A stretch of 41,397 nucleotides of DNA from contig CANIBQ010000043.1 in assembly GCA_947465645.1 (NCBI GenBank), positions 1 to 41,397 on the forward strand, written 5' to 3'. The stretch's first letter is position 1, and each line of letters begins with the position of its first letter. The DNA is from Acidobacteriota bacterium. Lineage in GTDB: Bacteria > Acidobacteriota > Vicinamibacteria > Vicinamibacterales > UBA2999. The notes under the pieces are model-generated. The model saw nothing but the letters and a program-made list of their open reading frames with translations. It did not search any database and was not told where the DNA came from. Of this stretch, positions 16,380-25,870 are shown one piece after another. Both the position numbers and the translations under genes were made by a program.

Positions 16380-19300
16380 GCCCGGGCCGGGCTGTGCACC
16401 GACATCGAGCTGGTGGACGACTATCCGTTGAACTACCTGTCCTTCGCGGCGCGGCAGCACCGGTGGGTGCGCGGCGACTGGCAGATCGCGCGGTGGCTCT
16501 GGCGCACCGTGCCCGATGCGGAAGGCCGGATCGTCCGCAACACGCTTCCCGCGCTCGCGCGCTGGAAGATTCTCGACAACCTGCGGCGAAGCCTGCTCGC
16601 CCCGGCGCTCGTCGCGCTGTTTATCGCCGGCTGGACCGTTCTTCCGGGGTCGGCCATCGTCTGGTCGCTGCTCGGCCTGCTGGTGCTGGCGTTTCCGGCC
16701 TACATGCAGGTCGGCCGGTCGCTCACGAGCCGTGTGCGCGGCGTGCCGCTGCGCGAGCACGTGCTGGCCGAGCGTGACAACCTGGCGGCGAGCGCGACGC
16801 AGGCGTTTCTCTCCACCGTCTTCCTGCTGCATCAGAGCTGGCTGATGCTCGACGGCATCGGCCGCACGCTCTGGCGGCTGCTGGTCACGCATCGCCGCCT
16901 GCTCGACTGGGTGACGGCGAATCATCGCGTGGACGTCGAGGCGACCCCGAAGGGCATCTTCCGGCGGATGATCGGCGCCCCGATTGCGGCCGGCGGGATC
17001 GCCGTGCTGGTCGGCGTCATGAGCACCAGCCGGCTGTCGCTGGCCTTTCCGATCATCGCGCTCTGGGCGCTGTCGCCGATGCTGGCGTATGCCACGGGAC
17101 GACCGCTCGCCCACAGCCAGCTTCCCCTGAGCCGCTCCGAACGCGCGGCGTTTCGCCGCACCGCGCGCAAGACGTGGAGGTTTTTCGACGACCTCGTCGG
17201 CCCGACCGATCACTGGCTGATCCCCGACAACGTCCAGGAGAACCGGCGCGAGTTCGTCGCGCACCGCACCTCGCCCACCAACATCGGGCTGCAACTGCTC
17301 TCGACGCTGGCGGCCTACGACTTCGGCTACATCACCGTTTCCTCGCTTCTGATCCGGCTCGAGGCGACGTTCGGGACGCTGCTCGCGATGCAGCGCTACC
17401 GCGGGCACTTCTACAACTGGTACGACACGCGCACGCTCGAGCCGCTCGTCCCCCGCTATATCTCGACCGTTGACAGCGGCAACCTCGCCGGATACCTCGT
17501 CACGCTGCGGGCGGCGCTCCTGCAGATCGACGAGCACACCCCGGTGATCGCCCCGTCGTTCCTCGAAGGCCTGGACGACGTAGTCGGCCTCGTCGAGGAG
17601 GATCTGCTGCGTGGCGCCGTGGAGCCCGCCAGGAGCGTCAACACGTCGCGCGTCAGGAAGGAGCTCTCGCGCCTGCGGGTGGAGCTCGCCGACCGTCCGG
17701 AGAGCGCCGAAGGCTGGAAGGGCCTGCTCGCGCGGATCCGCGATCACATCTCGGCGATCGGCGTCCGCCTGCAGGAGGTCGAAGAGCCGTTCCTCGGTGT
17801 GGAGGGTGGCGACACCGTCGAGGCGTCGCATCACGGCGAGGCCGCCTACTGGCTCGATCAGGCGGCGGCCGCCGTGGCCGACCGGATGCGCGATCTCGAA
17901 CGCCCGATGCCCCGCGCCGAGATCGTCGAGCGCGCCGAGCGGCTGGCGGCGCTGGCCGACGACCTGGTCGAGGAAACGGAGTTCGATTTCCTGTTCGACG
18001 CCGAGCGGCGGCTGTTTTCGATCGGCTTCAACGTGTCCGAAGGCCGGCTCGACGCCTCGTACTACGACACGCTCGCGTCGGAGGCCCGGCTCGCGAGCTT
18101 CCTGGCGATTGCCACCGGAAAGATTGGCCACGAGCACTGGTTCAGGCTGGGGCGGTCGCTCACGCCCGCCGGCGGATCGCGCGCGCTCCTCTCGTGGAGC
18201 GCGTCGATGTTCGAGTACCTGATGCCGCTGCTCGTGATGCGGACGTACCCCGGGACGCTCCTCCACGAGACGTACGGCGCGGTGGTGCAGCGGCAGATCC
18301 AGTACGGCCAGCGGCGCGGCGTGCCCTGGGGCATCTCCGAGTCGGCGTATTACGCGCAGGATCTCGAGGGCAATTACCAGTACCGCGCCTTCGGCGTCCC
18401 CGGCCTTGGCCTGAAGCGCGGCCTGGGCGACGATCTCGTCGTCGCCCCGTACGCCAGCTTCCTCGCGGCGCCGATCGCTGCGGCGGCGGTGCTCGACAAC
18501 GTCGAGCGCCTGCGGGCGGCCGGGCTCGAAGGCAAGTTCGGGTTCTACGAGGCGATCGACTACACCGTCGATCGGCTGCCGGCGCAGTACGAAGGCGAGG
18601 GCATCGCCCTGCCGACCTACATGGCGCATCACCAGGGGATGATCCTGGTGTCGATCGACAACGCCGTCAACGGCTCGCCGATGCAGCACCGCTTTCACGC
18701 CGACCTGCGGGTGCAGGCGGCCGAGCTGTTGCTGCAGGAGCGCATCCCGCACCTCGTCCCGCTGAAGAATCCTCCGGCTGAGAAGGCCGAGCACGTCCCC
18801 TCGACGCGGCGGGTGGCCCCGCTCCGGGTGCGCCGCTACGTCACGCCCCATACGCTCAGTCCGCGGACGCACTTCCTGTCGAACGGGTCGTACGCCGTGA
18901 TGCTCACCAATGCCGGCGGAGGCTACAGCCGGCGGCAGAATCTTGCGATGACGCGGTGGCGTGAAGACATCACTACCGACTTGTGGGGCTCCTTCATCTA
19001 CCTGCGCGACCTCGACTCCGGCGAGATCTGGTCCACGACGTACCGGCCGACCGGCCGCGAGCCGGATGACTACGAGGTGATCTTTGCCCCCGATCGCGCC
19101 ACCTTCAGGCGGGTGGACGGCGATATCGAGCTGCGCACCGAGATCGTCGTGTCGCCGGAAGACGACGTCGAGGTCCGGCGCGTCTCGATCACCAACAACG
19201 GTCACGAGGCGCGGCGCTTCGACCTGACGAGCTATGCCGAAGTGGTGCTGGCGCCGGGCGACGCCGACCTGTCGCATCCCGCCTTCAGCAACCTGTTCGT

Positions 19301-22300
19301 CGAGACGATGGCGGTGCCCGAGCGCGACGCGCTGATCTGCGTCAGGCGGCCGCGCAGCGGGACCGAGCGCCTGCACCTGATCCACGTCGTCAGCGGACGC
19401 GGACGCCTGGGCGATGCCACGGAGTACGAAACCGACCGCGCGCGCTTTCTGGGACGCGGACGCGGCTCGGATCGACCGATCGCTTTGCAGACATCCGAGC
19501 CGCTTTCCAATACCACCGGTCCCGTCCTCGACCCCATCGTCAGCCTCAGGCAGGCGGTGAGGATTCCGCCGGGCGGCACCGCACGGCTCGCGTTTAGCAC
19601 CGGATTTGCCGAGAACGAGGCGGGCGCGCGGCAGTTGATCGAGAAGTACCACGACCGCCGCGCCGTCGCGCGTGCGCTCGCGCTGGCCAGCACGCACAGC
19701 CAGATCGAGCTGCGGCATCTCGGCCTGTCGGTCGAGGAGACGATCCGGTTTCAGCGGCTGTCGGGCCGGCTGATGTACGGCGACCCGCGGCTGCGCGCGG
19801 CCGATGCCGTGCGGCTCAACACGCGCGGCCAGCCCGACTTGTGGAAGTACGGGATCTCCGGCGACGTGCCGATCCTGCTGGTGCACATCAAGGACGCCGC
19901 CGAGGCGGGGCTGTTGCGCGACCTGCTCAAGGCGCACGAGTACCTGAGGCGGAAGGGTCTGGCGTTCGATCTCGTCGTGCTCAACCAGCACGCCTCGAGT
20001 TATCTGCAGGATCTGCAGACCACGCTGCTGCAGATGGTCGAGACGAGCCCCGAACAAGGCTGGCTGGATCGTCCCGGCGGCGTGTTCCTGCGCCGAGCCG
20101 ACCTGATGCCGCAGGAAGACCGGACGCTGCTCGAGGCGACCGCCCGGGTGGTGATGGACGGCGCCGACGGCAACATCCGCGAGCAGTTGAAGCGCCCCCA
20201 GATTCCCTTCGGCCCAGAGTCCGGCACGATCCCGGAGATCGAGATTCAAGGCGCGGGCCGTGAAGGCCCGCGCCGCATCAAGCAAGGGAGTTCTGGCAGC
20301 GCCAGCCTCGAAGGACTCGGCAGCCCCAGCCAGCAAGGTCCGAGCAGCACCGGTCAGGACGACGTGCGGCGCGGGCCTTTACGGCCTGCGGAGGGCGCGC
20401 TCGAAGTGTTCAACGGCCTGGGTGGGTTTGCCGATGAGGGGCGCGAGTACGTCATCAACGTCGATCACGATGCGGGTGCCGTCCCTCCGCAACCCTGGTC
20501 CAACGTCGTCGCGCATCCCACGTTTGGCTTCGCGGCCACCGAGAGCAGCCCGGGCTACACCTGGTCGCTCAACAGCCATGACAACCGGCTGACGCCCTGG
20601 CGCAACGATCCCGTGAGCGATCCGCCGGGCGAGGCGGTGTTCATCCGGGACGAGCAGAGCGGACAGTTCTGGTCGGCGACTCCCCTGCCGTCCGGCGCCG
20701 GCGCGCCGTACACCGTGCGGCATGGGCAGGGGTACTCCTCGTTCGAGCACGCCCGGCGCGGCATCGCGTCGGAGCTGCGGCTGTTCGTGCCGCCCTCCGA
20801 CGACGTGAAGGTGTTTCACCTGACGCTGCGCAACGAGTCGTCCGAGCGGCGGCGGCTCACCGTGACGCTGTACGTGGAATGGGTGCTCGGCGAAAACCGC
20901 TCCCGATCGCAGCTCCATACCGTGACGAGCGCCGAGAACGGGACGCTGTTCGCGCGCAACTCCTTCCGCCAGGAGTTCTCCCACCGCGTCGCGTTCCTCG
21001 ATTTCGAGCCCGTTGCCGCCGCTCGCGCGACCGCCGAACGTACAGAGGACGTACGTGGGGCGAGCCTTGTGGGGCTCGCCAAGACAAGTAACCTCGCAAA
21101 AACCATCACCGGCGACCGCATGGAATTCATCGGCCGCAACGGCTCGCTCGCCGTCCCCACCGTGATGCGCCGCCTCTCCCTGTCGAATCGCACCGGCCCC
21201 GCCATGGACCCGTGCGGCGCGATCCAGGTGACGATCGACCTCGAGCCGTCGGAGACGCGCATTGTCATCGGACTCCTCGGCGACGCCGTGGACGCTCCCG
21301 CCGCGCGAGAGCTCGTCGCGAAGTACCGGGATTCAACCGCTGTGGCCGATGCGCTGCAGACCGTCGTGTCGTTCTGGGACCGCCTCCTCGACACCATCGT
21401 CGTCAAGACGCCAGACCGGACGCTCGACCTGATGCTCAACCGCTGGCTGCCGTATCAGAGCCTCGCGTGCCGCGTGTGGGGGCGGTCGGCGTTCTATCAA
21501 TCGAGCGGCGCCTTCGGATTCCGGGATCAGCTGCAGGACGTGATGGCGCTGCTCTTCGCCGCTCCTCGCTTTGCGCGCCACCACCTGCTGCACGCCGCGT
21601 CGCGGCAGTTTGTCGAGGGCGACGTGCAGCACTGGTGGCACGAGCCCGGTGGGCAGGGGGTGCGGACGAAGTTTTCCGACGATCGCCTGTGGATGGTCTA
21701 CGCCGCGCTGCACTACGTCTCCGCCACCGGCGATGACGGCGTGCTCGACGAAGAGGTGTCGTTTCTTCAGGGTCGAGTGCTGGGCCCTGACGAGCACGAG
21801 GCGTACGAGCGCCCGACCATCTCCGTGGAGAAGGCGTCGCTCTATGAGCACTGCGTGCGCGCCGTCGCCCTCAGCCTCGGGACCGGACCGCATGGCCTGC
21901 CGCTCATCGGCGTCGGCGACTGGAACGACGGCATGAACATGGTGGGCCCCGAAGGCAGGGGCGAGAGCGTGTGGCTTGCGTGGTTCCTGCTCTCGATCCT
22001 GCCGCCGTTTGCCGCGCTGGCCGAGTCGCGTGGCGATCTCGCGCATGCCAGGACCTACCGCGCGCACGCCATGACGCTCGCGGAGAGCGTCGAAGCGGCG
22101 TGGGACGGCGAGTGGTATCGCCGGGCGTATTTCGACGATGGGACGCCGCTCGGGTCGCATGAGAACGCCGAGTGCAGGATCGACGCGATCGCGCAGTCAT
22201 GGTCCGTGCTCTCCGGAGCCGGGAACTCGGCGCGGGCGCGCCAGGCGATGGAGAGTGCCAACACACACCTGGTGCGGCGTGAGGACGGTCTGTCCCTGCT

Positions 22301-22880
22301 GCTGGCGCCGCCGTTCGATCGCATGACGCCGAGTCCCGGCTACATCCAGGGTTACGTGCCGGGCGTGCGTGAGAATGGCGGGCAGTATACGCACGCCGCG
22401 CTCTGGACCGTGCAGGCGTTTGCGAGGCTGGGCGACGGCGACCGGGCGATGGAGTTGTTCGCGCTGCTGAATCCCGCCAATAAGGTGCGGACGCCGGCCG
22501 ATGTGGCGCGTTACCGCGCCGAGCCGTATGTCGTCGCCGCCGATGTCTACTCCAACCCCGCGCACGTCGGCCGTGGCGGCTGGACGTGGTACACCGGATC
22601 CGCGTCGTGGATGTATCGCATCGGGATCGAGGAACTGCTCGGCCTGACGCTCAATCGCGGCGCGCTGCGCATCAACCCGTGCATCCCGAAGACCTGGCCG
22701 CGCTACGAGGCCGTGGTGCGCACGTCCACCGCCCAATTCCACCTCGTCGTGGAGAATCCCAACGGCGTGACGCGCGGCGTGAAGTCAATAGAAGTAGACG
22801 GCGCGCCAATCGAAGGCGATGTCCCGATGGTAGGCGTAGAAGGATCCCACACCGTCCGCGTCGTGCTTGGCGCCACATAG
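16380..22880 (+). CDS. ndvB: Cyclic beta-1,2-glucan synthase, C-terminal part (same frame after TAA)
   Basis: The frame after the TAA continues to 22880, and the first possible ATG is at 16413. It holds RQHRWVRGDWQ (QxxRW), further membrane segments (LLAPALVALFIAGWTVLPGSAIVWSLLGLLVLAFPAY and others), a glycoamylase-like middle region (ISESAYYAQDLEGNYQYRAFGVPGLGLKRGLGDDLVVAPYASF) and the GH94 phosphorylase-like end with GVGDWNDGMNMVG (catalytic Asp). In known synthases the C-terminal part trims chain length. Joined with the upstream part the product would be about 2,907 residues. Two features are odd: a linker at 20245-20400 is built from two inverted family B palindromes, and a family C palindrome lies in frame at 21055-21080. 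No ribosome-binding site is seen before 16413. Confidence 0.9.
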   Translation, partial: ARAGLCTDIELVDDYPLNYLSFAARQHRWVRGDWQIARWLWRTVPDAEGRIVRNTLPALARWKILDNLRRSLLAPALVALFIAGWTVLPGSAIVWSLLGLLVLAFPAYMQVGRSLTSRVRGVPLREHVLAERDNLAASATQAFLSTVFLLHQSWLMLDGIGRTLWRLLVTHRRLLDWVTANHRVDVEATPKGIFRRMIGAPIAAGGIAVLVGVMSTSRLSLAFPIIALWALSPMLAYATGRPLAHSQLPLSRSERAAFRRTARKTWRFFDDLVGPTDHWLIPDNVQENRREFVAHRTSPTNIGLQLLSTLAAYDFGYITVSSLLIRLEATFGTLLAMQRYRGHFYNWYDTRTLEPLVPRYISTVDSGNLAGYLVTLRAALLQIDEHTPVIAPSFLEGLDDVVGLVEEDLLRGAVEPARSVNTSRVRKELSRLRVELADRPESAEGWKGLLARIRDHISAIGVRLQEVEEPFLGVEGGDTVEASHHGEAAYWLDQAAAAVADRMRDLERPMPRAEIVERAERLAALADDLVEETEFDFLFDAERRLFSIGFNVSEGRLDASYYDTLASEARLASFLAIATGKIGHEHWFRLGRSLTPAGGSRALLSWSASMFEYLMPLLVMRTYPGTLLHETYGAVVQRQIQYGQRRGVPWGISESAYYAQDLEGNYQYRAFGVPGLGLKRGLGDDLVVAPYASFLAAPIAAAAVLDNVERLRAAGLEGKFGFYEAIDYTVDRLPAQYEGEGIALPTYMAHHQGMILVSIDNAVNGSPMQHRFHADLRVQAAELLLQERIPHLVPLKNPPAEKAEHVPSTRRVAPLRVRRYVTPHTLSPRTHFLSNGSYAVMLTNAGGGYSRRQNLAMTRWREDITTDLWGSFIYLRDLDSGEIWSTTYRPTGREPDDYEVIFAPDRATFRRVDGDIELRTEIVVSPEDDVEVRRVSITNNGHEARRFDLTSYAEVVLAPGDADLSHPAFSNLFVETMAVPERDALICVRRPRSGTERLHLIHVVSGRGRLGDATEYETDRARFLGRGRGSDRPIALQTSEPLSNTTGPVLDPIVSLRQAVRIPPGGTARLAFSTGFAENEAGARQLIEKYHDRRAVARALALASTHSQIELRHLGLSVEETIRFQRLSGRLMYGDPRLRAADAVRLNTRGQPDLWKYGISGDVPILLVHIKDAAEAGLLRDLLKAHEYLRRKGLAFDLVVLNQHASSYLQDLQTTLLQMVETSPEQGWLDRPGGVFLRRADLMPQEDRTLLEATARVVMDGADGNIREQLKRPQIPFGPESGTIPEIEIQGAGREGPRRIKQGSSGSASLEGLGSPSQQGPSSTGQDDVRRGPLRPAEGALEVFNGLGGFADEGREYVINVDHDAGAVPPQPWSNVVAHPTFGFAATESSPGYTWSLNSHDNRLTPWRNDPVSDPPGEAVFIRDEQSGQFWSATPLPSGAGAPYTVRHGQGYSSFEHARRGIASELRLFVPPSDDVKVFHLTLRNESSERRRLTVTLYVEWVLGENRSRSQLHTVTSAENGTLFARNSFRQEFSHRVAFLDFEPVAAARATAERTEDVRGASLVGLAKTSNLAKTITGDRMEFIGRNGSLAVPTVMRRLSLSNRTGPAMDPCGAIQVTIDLEPSETRIVIGLLGDAVDAPAARELVAKYRDSTAVADALQTVVSFWDRLLDTIVVKTPDRTLDLMLNRWLPYQSLACRVWGRSAFYQSSGAFGFRDQLQDVMALLFAAPRFARHHLLHAASRQFVEGDVQHWWHEPGGQGVRTKFSDDRLWMVYAALHYVSATGDDGVLDEEVSFLQGRVLGPDEHEAYERPTISVEKASLYEHCVRAVALSLGTGPHGLPLIGVGDWNDGMNMVGPEGRGESVWLAWFLLSILPPFAALAESRGDLAHARTYRAHAMTLAESVEAAWDGEWYRRAYFDDGTPLGSHENAECRIDAIAQSWSVLSGAGNSARARQAMESANTHLVRREDGLSLLLAPPFDRMTPSPGYIQGYVPGVRENGGQYTHAALWTVQAFARLGDGDRAMELFALLNPANKVRTPADVARYRAEPYVVAADVYSNPAHVGRGGWTWYTGSASWMYRIGIEELLGLTLNRGALRINPCIPKTWPRYEAVVRTSTAQFHLVVENPNGVTRGVKSIEVDGAPIEGDVPMVGVEGSHTVRVVLGAT
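20250..20278 (+). repeat. Palindromic element family B, copy 1 (in frame in glucan synthase)
   Basis: GCGGGCC-GTGAA-GGCCCGC flanked by GCGCCGC. It is translated in frame as GAGREGPRR. The peptide lies in a low-complexity linker between two conserved parts of the synthase. Confidence 0.8.
20362..20391 (-). repeat. Palindromic element family B, copy 2 (in frame in glucan synthase)
   Basis: A reverse-orientation copy: on the minus strand GCAGGCC-GTAAA-GGCCCGC with the same GCGCCGC flank. It is translated on the gene strand as VRRGPLRPAEG. With copy 1 it brackets an 80-base Ser/Gly/Gln-rich segment. Confidence 0.75.
21055..21080 (+). repeat. Palindromic element family C, copy 1 (in frame in glucan synthase)
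   Basis: GTGGGGCGAGCC, loop TTGTG, GGGCTCGCC. It is translated as RGASLVGLAKTS between conserved synthase segments. Relatives are at 25758 and 30665. Confidence 0.65.
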
Positions 22881-22938
22881 CCACGGAGGCACGAAGTCAC
22901 GGAGACAAATCCCAAAAAGAACTCCGTGCCTCCGTGGC
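22880..22938. terminator. Inverted repeat CCACGGAGGCACG between glucan synthase and arfB
   Basis: The arms 22880-22893 and 22925-22938 are perfect 14-base inverted copies (GCCACGGAGGCACG / CGTGCCTCCGTGGC), with an inner GGAG/CTCC possibility. It fills the gap between two convergent genes and is likely a bidirectional terminator or a dispersed repeat of the CACGGAGGCACG kind. Confidence 0.65.
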
Positions 22939-22947
22939 CCGTAATCG

Positions 22948-23370
<423 letters not shown>

Positions 23371-23393
23371 CCGATTCGCATCTTACTCTTGTC

Positions 23394-23789
23394 GTGATTC
23401 CTGATCTTCCGGCATCATGGGACCCAGTGACGTTCAAGAGCAACGCGCGGATCGTTTACTCCACCGACACCGGCGGCAAGTGTCCCGGCTGCGGCTGGCC
23501 GCAGCGAGATTGCAAGTGCAGCAGCCAGCGCGCGGGGACCGAGGCGATCCCCAAGCGAGTTGTCGCGAAGCTGCGGATGGAAAAGAAGGGTCGCGGGGGC
23601 AAGACCGTTACCCTCGTCTACGACCTGCCCGACAACGCGGCGTTCCGGAAGGAGCTGTGCCAGGAGTTGAAGCGCGCGTGCGGCACCGGCGGGGCCGTCG
23701 TCGAGGGCGGCGTCGAGATCCAGGGCGACCTGCGCGAGCGCGTGCGGGACGTGCTGGAAAAAAAGGGCTGGCTCGTTAAAGGGTCGTAG
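23394..23789 (+). CDS. SUI1/eIF1-like translation factor (YciH family)
   Basis: A 131-residue protein starting at GTG 23394. The N-terminal VYSTDTGGKCPGCGWPQRDCKC has the Cys pattern seen in bacterial YciH proteins. The C-terminal SUI1 fold has KKGRGGKTVTLVYDLPDN and the strand-helix elements CGTGGAVVEGGVEIQGDLRERVRDVLEKKGWLVKGS. The bacterial family is linked to start-site selection, but its role outside Escherichia coli is not settled. It is divergent from arfB, another ribosome-acting factor. TACTCT lies 4 bases before the GTG, so a leaderless start is possible. Confidence 0.9.
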   Translation: MIPDLPASWDPVTFKSNARIVYSTDTGGKCPGCGWPQRDCKCSSQRAGTEAIPKRVVAKLRMEKKGRGGKTVTLVYDLPDNAAFRKELCQELKRACGTGGAVVEGGVEIQGDLRERVRDVLEKKGWLVKGS

Positions 23790-23892
23790 AGGCGGGACGA
23801 TCTAGAGCTCAGGCACGCCCGTTGCGCCCACCACCGACGATGGTAGGATGCGGCATTCCGCCGACGTCCGATTCATCGAAGGAAATCGGCCG

Positions 23893-24336
23893 ATGACTCC
23901 CAGCGAACTTGAAACCATGGTCAGAAATCTCAACACTCGCACGACCGCGATAGAGCAAATTCTGCCAACCCTGGCGACCAAGGAAGATCTGGCCGCTGGC
24001 CTGAACGGTCTCGAGGCAAGGCTTACCGTGCGAATCGATGATGCCAGTAGCCAGGCGCGGACGCTGTGCGAGAGGGTGAAGGACGACTACGACCTGCTCG
24101 CTAGGCACCTCGCCAACGTGCCGACTGAGATTCGTGAGCTGCACGAGAAGGTCGCTGCTATACCGGAGATGGGAGACGACATCAGGCGACTGACCAAACA
24201 GGTAGCGGTTATTCCGGAGATGAGGGGTGACATACGGCAACTGGCCGAACAACTCGCCCAGATGTCACAGGACCTGGGCGCGAAGCTCGACCAGTTGGCG
24301 CAGAAGGTCGACGGCTCTCCGCGCCGCCGCCGTTAG
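23893..24336 (+). CDS. Coiled-coil protein of unknown function
   Basis: A 147-residue protein that is almost wholly helical with heptad patterns. Repeating segments IPEMGDDIRRLTKQVAV and IPEMRGDIRQLAEQLAQ indicate internal repetition. TKEDLAAGLNGLEARL resembles tail or chaperone-like coiled-coil proteins in phages and plasmids, but no function can be assigned. It ends in a basic GSPRRRR tail. The start ATG at 23893 has GAAGGA at good spacing. An upstream ATG at 23848 has none. It has no membrane segment. Confidence 0.7.
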   Translation: MTPSELETMVRNLNTRTTAIEQILPTLATKEDLAAGLNGLEARLTVRIDDASSQARTLCERVKDDYDLLARHLANVPTEIRELHEKVAAIPEMGDDIRRLTKQVAVIPEMRGDIRQLAEQLAQMSQDLGAKLDQLAQKVDGSPRRRR

Positions 24337-24376
24337 TCGCCCTCGTTCGTTGCTCCAGCGACCCGCCCTCCCACGC

Positions 24377-25021
24377 TTACGGTCTGATCGTGGGTCGCGC
24401 GGCGCCTGCGCCGCCACCGGCCGTGTTGCGTCCATCCGTCTTCAGGTCGGCCGCTGAATCCTCCGCCGTCTTGGGCGGCGTCACCTTGTCGGGATCGACG
24501 CGGATCATCAGGTAGGTGATGTGGTCGTCGATCTTCGTGAACTGGTGTCCCGTGCCCGCCGGGATGACGACGACGTCGCCGGCCTTGATCTGGTGGGCGA
24601 CGCCGTTGCGAATGCCCTTGGAGTTGTTGCCCGGTCCATTCAGCAGTTCCACTGTTGCCGCGGTAGACGGCCGCCGCTCCTTGCCGATCAGATCCGGCCC
24701 GAGCACGAGGGTGGCCGAGCCGTCGATGACGTGGTAGACCTCGCTCACCAGGTCATGCTCGGCGACGTTGGCGTTCGGGTTGTCACTCTTGGTGCGGGTT
24801 ACCACCGCGACCCCGACGTTGGCCTTGCCGATGCTGACCTGGCGGATCTGCTGGTCGGTGAGCTGATTGGCGTACCCGCGCTTCACGTACGCGTCAACCT
24901 CGCTCTTCGGGATGTAGGTGCCCGGACACATATTGCAGGTCGGCGCGGGCCCACCGTCCTGGGCGTACGGCCGAGCAACTGCGACAACGATTACCACCGC
25001 ACACATCAATACTGTTCGCAT
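24377..25021 (-). CDS. Secreted cupin-domain protein
   Basis: A 214-residue exported protein from ATG 25021. The signal peptide is MRTVLMCAVVIVVAVARPYAQ. CNMCPGTYIPKSEVDAYV follows, then a cupin: HDLVSEVYHVIDGSATLVLG is the first motif and GVAHQIKAGDVVVIPAGTGHQFTKIDDHITYLMIRVD the second. Only some of the usual metal-binding His/Glu positions are clear. The tail is Pro/Ala/Gly-rich and disordered. A longer frame to 25063 adds a poor leader, so 25021 is preferred. The ligand or reaction is unknown. The two Cys at the mature N-terminus could form a disulphide. Confidence 0.8.
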   Translation of the reverse strand: MRTVLMCAVVIVVAVARPYAQDGGPAPTCNMCPGTYIPKSEVDAYVKRGYANQLTDQQIRQVSIGKANVGVAVVTRTKSDNPNANVAEHDLVSEVYHVIDGSATLVLGPDLIGKERRPSTAATVELLNGPGNNSKGIRNGVAHQIKAGDVVVIPAGTGHQFTKIDDHITYLMIRVDPDKVTPPKTAEDSAADLKTDGRNTAGGGAGAARPTIRP

Positions 25022-25079
25022 CACGCGCTCCTGTAGAAATGCGTTGTGCTCCCGGCGAGACAATAGCGTGGGGCTAGCC

Positions 25080-25415
25080 TCACGCTAATAGTTCCCGTCC
25101 CTCCTGAACACCCTCGCTGTGTAGCTTTCGCAAGGCTCCAAGTACCCTGAGGCTTTGCTTTTCGCTCGGGAGTCTCGTCGGCTGACAGGCTACTCCGAGA
25201 ATGCTCGACTCTGTAAACGAAAGCACTTGTCTCGAGTCACCCGACTCTCTGGCGGATTTCCAGAACTCATGCCCAGCGTTGATCACCAGAGTCTGCGCCT
25301 CGATGCCACTCAGGATGCGCTGGTCCTTGACGACGGAGCGCTTGGCCCCCTTTCTTCGTCGCGTGTTAGCAACGAATCGAACCAGCCCTCGGTCCTCGGG
25401 GTGTCGCAACCTCAT
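25080..25415 (-). CDS. Uncharacterised basic protein
   Basis: An open frame of 111 residues with a basic N-terminus (RFVANTRRRKGAKRSVVKD) and a helical C-terminus. No family is recognised. Base composition is lower in GC than the neighbours, and codon use is less biased. It lies between the cupin and zinc-ribbon genes, so it may be a decayed remnant or a recently acquired piece. Confidence 0.3.
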   Translation of the reverse strand: MRLRHPEDRGLVRFVANTRRRKGAKRSVVKDQRILSGIEAQTLVINAGHEFWKSARESGDSRQVLSFTESSILGVACQPTRLPSEKQSLRVLGALRKLHSEGVQEGRELLA

Positions 25416-25454
25416 TTTGCATAGTCACTCGGTTAAGACGAAGACGGACTCACA

Positions 25455-25745
25455 TCACTGCGGTCGGCCGAGCTGGAGGTGAGCGAGCATCGCACGGCGA
25501 TGGGTCACTTCTGCCGGCGACAGACGGAGGTCGCCGACGAAGGGCGAACGGAGAGGTGTGGTTGCCACGGACGCCAGCCGCGACCCCCGCTGCCGGTCCC
25601 GCTCCGATCGGAAACACTCAAAGCAGAGCGTGTGGTCGCGGTCGGCGCGAACAACGCCACGATACTGGAACCTCGCCTTGCGCTCGTGGCACCGCTGACA
25701 CAGTTGCTTGAGTTGCTTGCTCTCGTGAATGGCTGCCATCGACAT
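25455..25745 (-). CDS. Small zinc-ribbon protein with HRRAMLAHLQ tail
   Basis: A 96-residue protein from ATG 25745, with AGGAGGG 6-8 bases upstream. It has CxxC at residues 16-19 and 41-44 (LCQRCHERKARFQYRG and TLCFECFRSERDRQRG), a probable zinc ribbon. The C-terminus LSPAEVTHRRAMLAHLQ matches that of the 59-residue protein at 26758-26937 (LTPGQIGHRRAMLAHLQ). Function is unknown. A family C palindrome lies just upstream, between the SD and an older conserved upstream element. It is one of two related genes in the area. Confidence 0.65.
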   Translation of the reverse strand: MSMAAIHESKQLKQLCQRCHERKARFQYRGVVRADRDHTLCFECFRSERDRQRGSRLASVATTPLRSPFVGDLRLSPAEVTHRRAMLAHLQLGRPQ

Positions 25746-25757
25746 CTCCGCCCTCCT

Positions 25758-25785
25758 GGCGCGCCTGACAAGGCGCGCCCCACAT
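25758..25785 (-). repeat. Palindromic element family C, copy 2
   Basis: On the minus strand CATGTGGGGCGCGCC, loop TTGTCA, GGCGCGCC. It sits right before the ribosome-binding site of the zinc-ribbon gene. Confidence 0.65.
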
Positions 25786-25793
25786 GACCTCAC

Positions 25794-25824
25794 GATATCG
25801 AGGGGCTGAGACAGCCTGGGTCAT
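25794..25824 (-). promoter_or_regulatory. Conserved upstream element, copy 2 (TGACCCAGGCTGTC ... ATATCGTG)
   Basis: On the minus strand TGACCCAGGCTGTC, about 10 bases, then GATATCGTG and an ATG 8 bases past the GATATC. It matches the same arrangement at 26947-26976, upstream of a related small protein. It could be a promoter or operator, or the coding start of a short MTQAV peptide. Confidence 0.45.
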
Positions 25825-25870
25825 ACGCCTCCTCTTCGCTCGGTCCTGGATCCCGGAAGGCGTCTCGGGG

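Noticed and set aside
16413..16415. ATG 16413 as a separate start for the second half of the glucan synthase
   Set aside because: No ribosome-binding site or promoter is visible and the ATG falls in the middle of a conserved catalytic domain (QxxRW region).
14169..20336. A 2,055-residue open frame antisense to the glucan synthase
   Set aside because: High GC and biased codon use make long antisense frames likely. The product is an Arg/Asp/Gln/Val-rich shadow without domains, while the sense strand encodes a clear family.
25618..25824. A 68-residue frame starting MTQAV upstream of the zinc-ribbon gene
   Set aside because: It runs out of frame over the zinc-ribbon gene and passes through a palindrome. 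The conserved part is only the upstream element, so it is listed as regulatory with doubt.
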